Shown one piece after another: positions 8,044 through 16,800 of a stretch of DNA of 64,000 nucleotides. Origin of the DNA: Comamonadaceae bacterium (GTDB lineage: Bacteria > Pseudomonadota > Gammaproteobacteria > Burkholderiales > Burkholderiaceae_C); NCBI GenBank assembly GCA_027488985.1, contig JAIYAR010000016.1, forward strand, positions 1 through 64,000, written 5' to 3'. Each line of letters opens with the position of its first letter. Positions within the stretch are counted from its first letter, which is position 1. The notes under the pieces were generated by a model. It saw only the letters and a program-made list of their open reading frames with translations. It made no database searches and had not been told where the DNA came from. Position numbers and translations under genes: made by a program.

Positions 8044-9901
8044 TGCTGACCTCCTGCAAGCGACTCAAAGACCAGAGTTGCTTGGCGATGCTTTGGTAGG
8101 CGGCATAGCGTTCGTCAAAACTGTCTTTCTTGAATTCGTTGAAAGACTTGAATGGCAGGCCGGTGCGTGCCATGAGTTGCAGGAAACCGGGGTTGTGCTC
8201 GTAGCAGGCGCTGTGCAGCGAACGGGCCAGCAGATTTTCCTTCTGGTAGTGCGCCACCTTATCGGCAAAGGTCTTGTCGTTCAGGCTTGCATTGATCTTC
8301 TTGGGCAGCAGGACAAGGCCGCCGATGCGGTTGCGGTAGCTGGCGAATTCTTGCGCATGGGCAAATTCATCCGCATGACGCTCGAAGTGGTTGGCCCACA
8401 GGTGTTCGATTTCGTAGGCGTTCTTCCCAGAGCGCACGATGTATTCAAGGTAGCGCCCCGGCTGGCCGCTTTGTTCCTCTACCCAGTGGGTGAAACGGGC
8501 CAACTGACGGTGTAGGCTCTTGGCATTCCAGTTAATCAGCGAGGGCTGATCTTCAAGCGGGAACTCCGTCTCGTCGCTGGTCAGGCGTGCAATCAGCTTC
8601 TCGCGCAATGCTTCCAGCGACAGGTTACGCAGTTCCTTGGTCAGCAGAAAGGTCGCGTACTGCAAGGTGGAGTAGTCAATGGATTTGAAATTCCACAGGC
8701 GACGATTCAGCCAGCAGTCCAGATAGTCAGCGGTCAGGCGCAACTTGGCCTTGACCGTGGCTTCATCATCGGTGGGTAGCAGCGGTGCCAGCAGAACCTG
8801 AAACTGTTGGGTGAAACCGTGGTCGGCATTGAAGCGGACGGATTCAAGCCCCGGCTTCAAACTTTCGCAGGCTTCCAGTAGTTCCAGGTACACACGGGCA
8901 AAGAAGCGCAGGTCTTGCTTAACCCAGCGGTTGAAATCTTCGCTGATGTTCAACCCCACCAACTCGTGATTGGTTCGCACCCAGCGGTGGTACTCCGTGC
9001 CGATCAGGTCAAAGTCTTCGGGCTTGGCACCTTTTTTCCGTTCGCGGATGTCGCCGGCGTACTTCGCACGCAGCCATGCCTTGAAAAAATCAGCCTCGGT
9101 TTCCTTCGTATCGCGGTCGTTGTCCCGCTTGGCAAAGGTCATCAACCATTGTTTGATTTCCTTGTTGGCCTCAGCCCGCTTGGTCGCATCGGTGATGCTC
9201 GCCAGCAGGTAGCCCTTGAGCATGTCGGTGTTGCTCAAGGAAAGGCCACGGTCATTCATGGTCTCGAAGATGGTGTATGCATCGGCATCGGCATATGCCG
9301 TGATTTCCACCAAGTGCACCTTTTCCAGCAACCAATCGACAAAGTAAGGAAGCGCTTTGGTGCCGGATATGTCTTGCGGGAAGGCATCGCCAATATCGTT
9401 GAAGCGCCCAATCAAGTTGTGAACTGATTCGGACTGGTCGGCAGTGTCATAGCCTTTGCCATCAAACAAAGCCTCCATGCAGTCATTGCGCTCCGGCACA
9501 TTCAGGTTGAAGGACTTGGTGCCAAACTTCTTGGAGAAGATCAGCTCTTCAACGGGTTCCGCATCGTCACGGTCTTTTTGCTGGCTGTGAAGGTATAGCA
9601 ATAGCAACGTCAGGCTGGTCATGCGCTGCTGGCCGTCAACGATCAGGCGTTCGCTGATCTGCTGCTCGTTTTTGCGCTGGCTGATGACAATGGAGCCAAG
9701 AAAGTAGTGGCCGTAATTGGCAACGTCGGCGCGTTGGTGGGCTTCTTGATAGTCCTCCAGAAACGCGCCGGTCAGGTCAGACACAAGCTCAGCCATCTGC
9801 TTGGTCTGCCACTTGTATTCGCGCTGGTAGTAGTCGATGCCGTACTTGGCGCCGGACAGAAGTTCGCGCACCGTGCGGGTTTTGCCTTGGATTTCTTGCA
9901 T
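8030..9901 (-). CDS. DUF262/DUF1524 protein, GmrSD-like
   Basis: A 623-residue protein of the family that includes the GmrSD type IV restriction enzyme, which attacks modified phage DNA, and the BrxU-type proteins. The N-terminal DUF262 half has QREY near residue 28 and LIVDGQQRMTSLTL (DGQQR at 89-93), the ParB-like nucleotide-binding motif. The C-terminal DUF1524 half holds YEIEHLWANH, a variant of the HNH-type IEH motif, followed by N and K residues expected in a nuclease fold. The start is ATG at 9901, sharing one base with the hsdM stop; GTG at 9904 is also possible. Its place between hsdM and hsdS suggests a second restriction activity in the same operon. Confidence 0.9.
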   Translation of the reverse strand: MQEIQGKTRTVRELLSGAKYGIDYYQREYKWQTKQMAELVSDLTGAFLEDYQEAHQRADVANYGHYFLGSIVISQRKNEQQISERLIVDGQQRMTSLTLLLLYLHSQQKDRDDAEPVEELIFSKKFGTKSFNLNVPERNDCMEALFDGKGYDTADQSESVHNLIGRFNDIGDAFPQDISGTKALPYFVDWLLEKVHLVEITAYADADAYTIFETMNDRGLSLSNTDMLKGYLLASITDATKRAEANKEIKQWLMTFAKRDNDRDTKETEADFFKAWLRAKYAGDIRERKKGAKPEDFDLIGTEYHRWVRTNHELVGLNISEDFNRWVKQDLRFFARVYLELLEACESLKPGLESVRFNADHGFTQQFQVLLAPLLPTDDEATVKAKLRLTADYLDCWLNRRLWNFKSIDYSTLQYATFLLTKELRNLSLEALREKLIARLTSDETEFPLEDQPSLINWNAKSLHRQLARFTHWVEEQSGQPGRYLEYIVRSGKNAYEIEHLWANHFERHADEFAHAQEFASYRNRIGGLVLLPKKINASLNDKTFADKVAHYQKENLLARSLHSACYEHNPGFLQLMARTGLPFKSFNEFKKDSFDERYAAYQSIAKQLWSLSRLQEVSNAAV

Positions 9902-12276
9902 CACTTGGCTCCCGATACAAAGCTGACCAGTTGCTTCAACAGGCCGTCAGTTTCTGCTTCCAGCGCAAGGATTTCTGCCGTCACTTCTTCGAGGCTGCGC
10001 AATGGTTTGTGCTGATAGAAGTATTTGTTGAAGCTGATTTCATAGCCGATCACTGTCTTGTCGAGTGCAATCCACGCCTCGTCAACGTGCGGGCGCACCT
10101 CACGGATGAAGTATTCATGGATGACGTTGGAGGCCGTGGGCGTCTTGCTCTTGGCCAAGGGCACGTTCTCGGTGTCACGCAGTTCGCTGTCGGGTTCGTA
10201 CTCGACGAATTCGCCTGCCTTGGTGCTGGGCCAATAACCATAGTCACCCAGTCGATCGGCGGTGGTCCGCAACTCGGCGAGCAGGTCTTTTAGTTTGGAG
10301 CCACTGAGCTTGTGCTGTTTCTTGATAACTTTGGCAGCTCGTGGGTCGCGCCAGCTCACAGCGTTCAAAAACTGCTTGCGCTCTGGCGTGGATAGCTTCA
10401 ACTTCAGGGCGGCGCAAGCCTCATCCACCATGGTCTCAAACAAGTTGAAATCGAGGTGTTCGTCTGGTCCCACCTTGGCGGCAATCTGCTGTGCGGCCAG
10501 CATGATGTCGCGCTGAGCCTGCCATGTGGTCTGTGCCAGTAGCTCTTTGCGGTTCTTGGGCGACAAGGTGATTTCTTCGCGCTCAAGATGGTTCTCAATA
10601 GCTTCGGCATGGGCCTCCAGGTCGGTATATACCTCGTCGCCGTATTTGCCATAGACCCATTCCATGATCTCTTGCATGCCTGGTGTGAAGCGCAGGGTGG
10701 CAATGCGTTCAGGGCTGAACTGTGCGGCCAGACGCAAGGGGCGCTCGACCGTGACCTTGTAATAGCCAAAGTCCCGGTTGTCGAATACCTTTGCTACGCC
10801 TTCGTCGGCGAGGCTCAGGTAAAGCTTGGTGATCTGTTGGATGTGCTCGGCGGTGAATTCGCAGTTCTTCTCGCCAAGGTTTTTGCGTAGCTTCTGGTAC
10901 AGGTTGGATGCGTCGATCAACTGCACCTTGCCTTGCCGCTTCTCTGCCTTGTGGTTGGACAGCAGCCACACATAGGTGGTGATGCCGGTGTTGTAGAACA
11001 GGTTGTTCGGCAACTGAATGATGGCTTCGAGGTAGTCGCTCTCGATGATGTGGCGGCGGATGTTGCTTTCGCCGCTACCTGCATCGCCAGTGAACAAGGC
11101 CGAACCGTTGTGGACGGATGCAATGCGCGAGCCAGAGAAGCGAGTGGCGTTCTTGTCACTCAGGTCAGAGCGCCGCTTCATCTTGTCCACCATCTCCATC
11201 AGGAACAGCAACTGGCCGTCCGATGAGCGTGGGATAGCGGGATAGAAGTCGAACGACTCACCGGTGTAGTCCGAAAGATTGACTTGAAAGCGATGATCGA
11301 GAACCTCTTTGCCTTCGATGATGCCCTTTTGATCACCCTTCCAAGACTTGCCGTAAGGCGGGTTGCTCAACATGAAGTCGAAGCGCGTGCCTGAGAAGTC
11401 GTTGGTTGCCAGCGTCGAGCCAAACTTGATGTTCTCAGGGTCGTTGCCCTTAATCATCATGTCGGATTTGCAGATGGCGTAGGTCTCGGGGTTGATCTCT
11501 TTGCCGTACAAGAACACGCCCACCTTGGCCTTGATCTCGCCTTCGGCATCTGTCACGAAGTCTTGCGACTCGGTCAGCATGCCGCCGCTACCGCACGCCG
11601 GGTCGTAGATCGTCAGCGGGTTGGGTAGCTGATCCTTCACCGGGATGAATACGAGATTGGTCATGAGGTTGATAACCTCACGCGGCGTGAAGTGCTCCCC
11701 GGCCTCTTCGTTGTTTTCTTCGTTGAACTTGCGGATCAGTTCCTCGAAGACGTAGCCCATGCCGAGGTTTGACAGACCTGGCTGTGTGCGGCCATCTGGC
11801 CCCTTGCGGTCGTCTGGGCTGAGGTTGATTTCCTCAGATACAAACTTCTCGATGACGTCATGCAACACGTCCGACTGCGCCATCTTGCGAATCTGGTTGC
11901 GCAGGTCGAACTTATCGACGATCTCTTTAACGTTGTCCGAAAAGCCATCAAGGTAGTTCTTGAGGTTGGCTTCGAGCTGCGACGGATTTCCCAGCAGCGA
12001 CTTGAGGGTGAACTTGGAAGTGTTGTAGAACACGTAGCCTGAAGCTTCGCGCAGCCCGTGGGGGTCGAGGTCGGCCATGTCTGCGTCTTCACGCTGGAAA
12101 CGCACCTCTTCAAGTACCGTGTCTTTGGACGGTTCCAACAGGCAGTCCAGACGGCGCAGGACGAACATGGGCAGGATGACATCGCGGTACTTGCCGCGAA
12201 CGAAGACATCACGAAGGCAGTCGTCAGCGATTGACCAGATGAACGAAACGATTTTGTTGTGTGTTGAGTGATCCAT
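9901..12276 (-). CDS. hsdM: Type I restriction-modification methyltransferase subunit (HsdM)
   Basis: Adenine N6 DNA methyltransferase subunit that protects host DNA and forms the core of the restriction complex. S-adenosylmethionine motif I is DPACGSGG (225-232) and the catalytic motif is NPPY (305-308). HFTPREVINLM near residue 195 is the conserved segment before motif I. At 791 residues it is much longer than classical HsdM, with an extra C-terminal region after about residue 500 that is helical and charged; such long forms are known in some subfamilies. It starts 122 bases after the upstream 492-residue gene and overlaps the DUF262 gene. Confidence 0.94.
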   Translation of the reverse strand: MDHSTHNKIVSFIWSIADDCLRDVFVRGKYRDVILPMFVLRRLDCLLEPSKDTVLEEVRFQREDADMADLDPHGLREASGYVFYNTSKFTLKSLLGNPSQLEANLKNYLDGFSDNVKEIVDKFDLRNQIRKMAQSDVLHDVIEKFVSEEINLSPDDRKGPDGRTQPGLSNLGMGYVFEELIRKFNEENNEEAGEHFTPREVINLMTNLVFIPVKDQLPNPLTIYDPACGSGGMLTESQDFVTDAEGEIKAKVGVFLYGKEINPETYAICKSDMMIKGNDPENIKFGSTLATNDFSGTRFDFMLSNPPYGKSWKGDQKGIIEGKEVLDHRFQVNLSDYTGESFDFYPAIPRSSDGQLLFLMEMVDKMKRRSDLSDKNATRFSGSRIASVHNGSALFTGDAGSGESNIRRHIIESDYLEAIIQLPNNLFYNTGITTYVWLLSNHKAEKRQGKVQLIDASNLYQKLRKNLGEKNCEFTAEHIQQITKLYLSLADEGVAKVFDNRDFGYYKVTVERPLRLAAQFSPERIATLRFTPGMQEIMEWVYGKYGDEVYTDLEAHAEAIENHLEREEITLSPKNRKELLAQTTWQAQRDIMLAAQQIAAKVGPDEHLDFNLFETMVDEACAALKLKLSTPERKQFLNAVSWRDPRAAKVIKKQHKLSGSKLKDLLAELRTTADRLGDYGYWPSTKAGEFVEYEPDSELRDTENVPLAKSKTPTASNVIHEYFIREVRPHVDEAWIALDKTVIGYEISFNKYFYQHKPLRSLEEVTAEILALEAETDGLLKQLVSFVSGAK

Positions 12277-12398
12277 TGATAGCTGTTCTATTGAATTACT
12301 TGATTGGCTGAGGACAGACCTGCGCTGTTGAAAAATCAGGGATCAAATCCGAGCCCTAGAAAAGCCTACCCGAGCGAAAATGGCCGAGGTCATTGGAC

Positions 12399-13877
12399 CT
12401 AACCCCAATCAGAGAAAGCCAAAAAGGTGCAGGCATCAGCCAACGATTTAGCTTGCTTAATCGGGGCGGCCGGTTTTTTTGGTGGCCATCGCCCCCCATA
12501 CCTTTGCTCCCTACCTCGCTCCAAGAGATGCTGGTGAACAAGCCTCAAATGTGCACCCTTGGTCGATAGCACTCCAAATGAGTACCGTACGCCGGGGCAG
12601 TTTTCGAGTTGCGCGTGGATCATTGCAACAGTAAATTGACCAGGATAAAGCATTAGCTCAAGCGATTCCGTCCAAGTGGCTGCGCTCAGAATATCAGGCT
12701 GAGCAAGGTGCAACTCAACGAGCCCCGTGTTTGCGTATTTGGAACGTACGGACACCTCTTGACGTTCCTGTGCGTAATCCATAACGTGCAAGTCATCACC
12801 ACTCCCGCCTGACTTCAGGGCCTTGGTGAAGATCTCCACCGCCGCTTTAAACTCTTCTCCCCTCCCCCAAAACTCATAGTTTGGTGCCTGCCACATCAAC
12901 GAGCTGAGATGTTTCGGCACCCTTTTCCCACCCTTACGAGCCTCGTTGATCTGCAGAGCAATAAACTCACGATTTGTTTTTGATCCCAGACTTCCAAAAA
13001 GCGGATAAACACCGGACGGAGAAGACAACCCATGGGCCATATCCTGGGCAAACGCTCTGATATCTAGGTTATTCCCGATTACATATTTCCTCAAAAAATC
13101 AAGCTGAAACTTATCCAAGAACGTTTCAACAAAGGCGTTATCAGTTGCTGGAGATCGCTCTAGCTCCTCGTTGATTCGGTCACGAAACTCGGTCACAAGG
13201 GAAAAATTTGCCCCGGATTCAAACTCCTCTGGGAGAACGGTTACAAGCCCCCCTTTCCTATCAACACCAAAACCTACAGTGATGGGGATGAAGCTCGGTC
13301 GATTGGCATGAACGTTTTCGATGGAGTGCACACCATATGAGCGTTCGCGCTCCTGACCTCGATTGCGGGCATGTTCTCTTTCAATTTCAGTGAAGTTTTC
13401 CCGATATGCGCGCTTGGCTCGATCAACACTGCCACCAACGACATCTGCACTTGGATTGAGTTTGATCCAGTTGTCTGTCGGAAAGATACTTTGGGTACGC
13501 CGAAGATTGGTAAAAGCAAGAAGATCAAATGAAACCGTATCGGTCCGCTTCTTCAATTTGGCGACCCAAGGACATTCGTCAGGCGAAGCTTCAAACCGTG
13601 CAGCAAATTCGTCGCTAAGTGCCAAGTAATCTTCATCCAACTTGATTTGACCCATTCGCTCCATGGACTCAATCACAGACAGGGCTTCAGCGTCTGAAAA
13701 CCCAAAGTAATCACGAAGGCCGATCAAGGAAACACGCCCGCAGGTGTGCAACAACCTTAGAACGAATTCAGTAACAGCCGGTAGACGCTCCTCGGCAGAG
13801 ATGTAAGCGGTGATTTTGAAGGCTTGTGTGGGCAGTGCGAAAGTAACCCGGTTGAACTCTATGCAATCTGGGTTCAT
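12399..13877 (-). CDS. Unknown partner of the kinase-helicase, winged-helix-like N-terminus
   Basis: I do not recognise this 492-residue protein. Residues about 33-85 (beginning VTEFVLRLLHTCGRVSLIGL) look like a winged helix that would bind nucleic acid. The rest is mixed alpha/beta with no familiar motif. In Mokosh type I systems a helicase-kinase protein is paired with a PLD-family nuclease, but no HxKxxxxD motif is visible here. The ATG overlaps the stop of the upstream giant gene by four bases (ATGA), so the two proteins are almost certainly made together and probably form one system. A sensor or nuclease role is possible but unproven. Confidence 0.6.
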   Translation of the reverse strand: MNPDCIEFNRVTFALPTQAFKITAYISAEERLPAVTEFVLRLLHTCGRVSLIGLRDYFGFSDAEALSVIESMERMGQIKLDEDYLALSDEFAARFEASPDECPWVAKLKKRTDTVSFDLLAFTNLRRTQSIFPTDNWIKLNPSADVVGGSVDRAKRAYRENFTEIEREHARNRGQERERSYGVHSIENVHANRPSFIPITVGFGVDRKGGLVTVLPEEFESGANFSLVTEFRDRINEELERSPATDNAFVETFLDKFQLDFLRKYVIGNNLDIRAFAQDMAHGLSSPSGVYPLFGSLGSKTNREFIALQINEARKGGKRVPKHLSSLMWQAPNYEFWGRGEEFKAAVEIFTKALKSGGSGDDLHVMDYAQERQEVSVRSKYANTGLVELHLAQPDILSAATWTESLELMLYPGQFTVAMIHAQLENCPGVRYSFGVLSTKGAHLRLVHQHLLERGREQRYGGRWPPKKPAAPIKQAKSLADACTFLAFSDWG

Positions 13878-16800
13878 ACCTTGAACTCCTGTGCCTTTAC
13901 TACTTCAGATCGACCAGCTACAGCCAGTGACTCCACCTTCTTTAAGACTTGACCCAAAGGCAGTCCCTCATTTCGACCACGCCACATGGGCGTAGCCCCT
14001 ACGATGATCAAACGCTCCATGGCGCGGGACATGGCAACGTTGATCCGATTGGGACTACGCAGGAATCCGGGCTGCATGTTGGGATTGTTTCTGACCGTAG
14101 ACAAAATAATGATTCGATTCTCTTTTCCCTGATAGCTGTCAACGGTGTCAACCTTGATAAGCCGTCGAACTTCTTGGGGGATCCAACGAGCTTCGTTTTT
14201 CAATCGATTGATGATTTCCCGTTGCTTCGAGTACATGCAGATCACACCAATAATCGGATCCCCCGACTGCAACCCCTCATGCAACGCCTTTATCAGTCCG
14301 TTGCGCTGTATCAGCGCCTTCAACACGCCCATCACGACCTGAGCTTCCGTCTCATTCCAGCAGTCGACCCGATCTGGCGATGAATTTTCGAGAGCGGCTT
14401 TGCCCAGAGTGCTGGTATCTACCCAAGAGACCTCATGCTTCAGCTTGGCAGGCAAGAGACTGGTGTCCAGCCATGACGCAGGACGCCCTGTATGAAGGTC
14501 TTTTTGATAGAACACGTCTGACACCAACTCACCAATGGCCGGAGCCATACGGTACTGCTCGGTGAGAGATGCGCCGACTGACTTTCCGTACTTGGAGTCA
14601 AAAAGTCTCTCGAAGTCACTAACAAAGGCGGGAGATTCACTTCCGTAACCAAGATTTTTAGAAACGGCATCTCGCACCTCCTGGTCAAACGTGGGAGGTA
14701 GCTGCTTGTGATCTCCCACCAGAAGAATTCGTCGCCCCGTCTGCATCGCAACAGCCACTTCACTCGGAGCTGCTCTACCAGCCTCATCAATGATCACCCA
14801 GTCGTACATGTTCTGTATGACACCGGCGGCTCTTCGACCAATACCCACAAGAGTCCCCGCCACAACCGTTCTGGACTTAGCAAGGAACTCAATAAAGTTC
14901 GCCGCAGGCTCGCCAAGGGTTTTCAACCAATCATCAGATAGTTTCAGAAGCTTTCGCAGCCGCTCAAGCGCTTGCGGGGACTGAACTTCGTGCTGTTTAG
15001 CGAGGCTGTCAAACAGGTGCTCCAACGCTTCGCCAAGTGGAATGTCCCCAACCTCAAACTGATAATCCCGTTGACAGATATCTCTCACGGTCTCTGTGAG
15101 CTGACGTATACGATGAGTACCCGCTTCCAGAAGCTCGTCAGGTTCTTTCGAATCTGACGTTGGTACTTGGCCCAGTGCCTCCAGCTCAAGTAAGCTAATC
15201 TGCTCAATGAGTCGACCAACTCCCAAATGCAACTTTACGGCAGCCGCTGAAAACTCTGGCATCAACCCCATTTCAGTAGCCAACCTGACTACTCGATCTT
15301 TGTACTCAGCTTTGAAACTCTCGCGGTAAACCTGCTCGATAGACGCTGAGTGCAAATGGCGAATAGGCTCAGAAACTACAGACTCATGCCCTAAGCGCAC
15401 TGCATCAAAGGCAATCCCCTTCGCCTCAAAAAGTTCAAGCGCTTTTTCCAACGCGTTGTTGACCGCTTCATGTGCTTGGCTAACAACCAACACGCGCCGA
15501 GCACCTTCCTTCGTTACCAAGTAATGAAGAAGCGACGCGATAAACCAGGTCTTTCCGGTGCCTGGTGGGCCTTGCAACAGACTAATTGGGCCATTTTGAA
15601 GCGCTTTCTGAAAGGCGACCCGCTGGCTTGTATTGAGCTTCTTTGCACCTTGCGAGTACGCCTCAAGCGACGAGTCCTCAGGTCCGTCAAAGACCATTGG
15701 AAGAGGTTGCTCCGCATCCGTTTGCAAGTAGTCCATCAAGTTTGAAATGACGGCACGTCCATCTACTATGCGCTCTACCGCGTTTGCCCGCCGATTGAGG
15801 GAAGCACTCTCCATGTTGCTTCTCAAGCGGAGCTTGTCGCCAGGCTGGAGGGGCTTTGCGTTCCAGCGCTCAATCGCTAGCTCTGCGTTCCGCCCCAGAG
15901 AGGTATCCCTCAGCTCAAGTTCCCCGCAACGACGCCATAGACCATCTGCGGCCCTGCGTTCGACCCAAGTGTGGTCGTCTGCGTCTGGATCAAAACCTCT
16001 CCCCTCGATAACGCAGGGGACCAATATCTGATGGGACCGTTGAGGGCTCCTCATGGCCTCCCCGGTAACAGTCGCAATAGGAAGTGCATCCTCTTCTGCG
16101 CTGAGAAGTCCCTCCCACAACTGCTTTACATCGATGGCTGTTGCTTTTGGTACAGAAACTTTTTCAGAATTTTCGCGCTCACGGTAACTGGTGATAGATT
16201 CGTCTCGTAGCTGTATGTGCGTCACAACTAAAGGGTCATGCTCATCTGTCCCATCGGGGGGAATGAAAACATCATCCGATTTGCCAACAGATTCATCGCT
16301 GAATTCTGTCGCCCACTGCGCCAGTGAGGGCTCAAGCTCCGACGCCTCCCCTCTCGGGCCATCAACAAGAGAAATGCGTACTGCAATACGACCAAGACAC
16401 CTGTCCTGAGCCCATATGAGTTGTGTCAGGTCAATTCGCTTTACAGCTACCCAAGTGCACTGCCCCTTTGAGCTATCCCACTCTAAGCTCAATCGCGCGC
16501 CGGCACCCGTTAAGTGCATCAACTTTGCACCTGGCGTTCTACGGGAGTTTTCATGGGTGAGATAGAAATACCCATTGTCAGAAACCATGTCTCCGGGCTG
16601 AACTCCGGTGGTCGCGAGATTCCTCACAGAGACTCGGTAGGGCTCAGTATCAACCGCACTGGCAACATTCGATTTTCCATCTAATGCAGCTTGAAGTGGC
16701 TCCAAGGCCGATACAGTTCTATCGTCGATAAGCCGTTGAACTTCCTCGCATACATGAGACAGCCCACTACGCTCAGTCGTGCTGCAGCTATCCACGAGAA

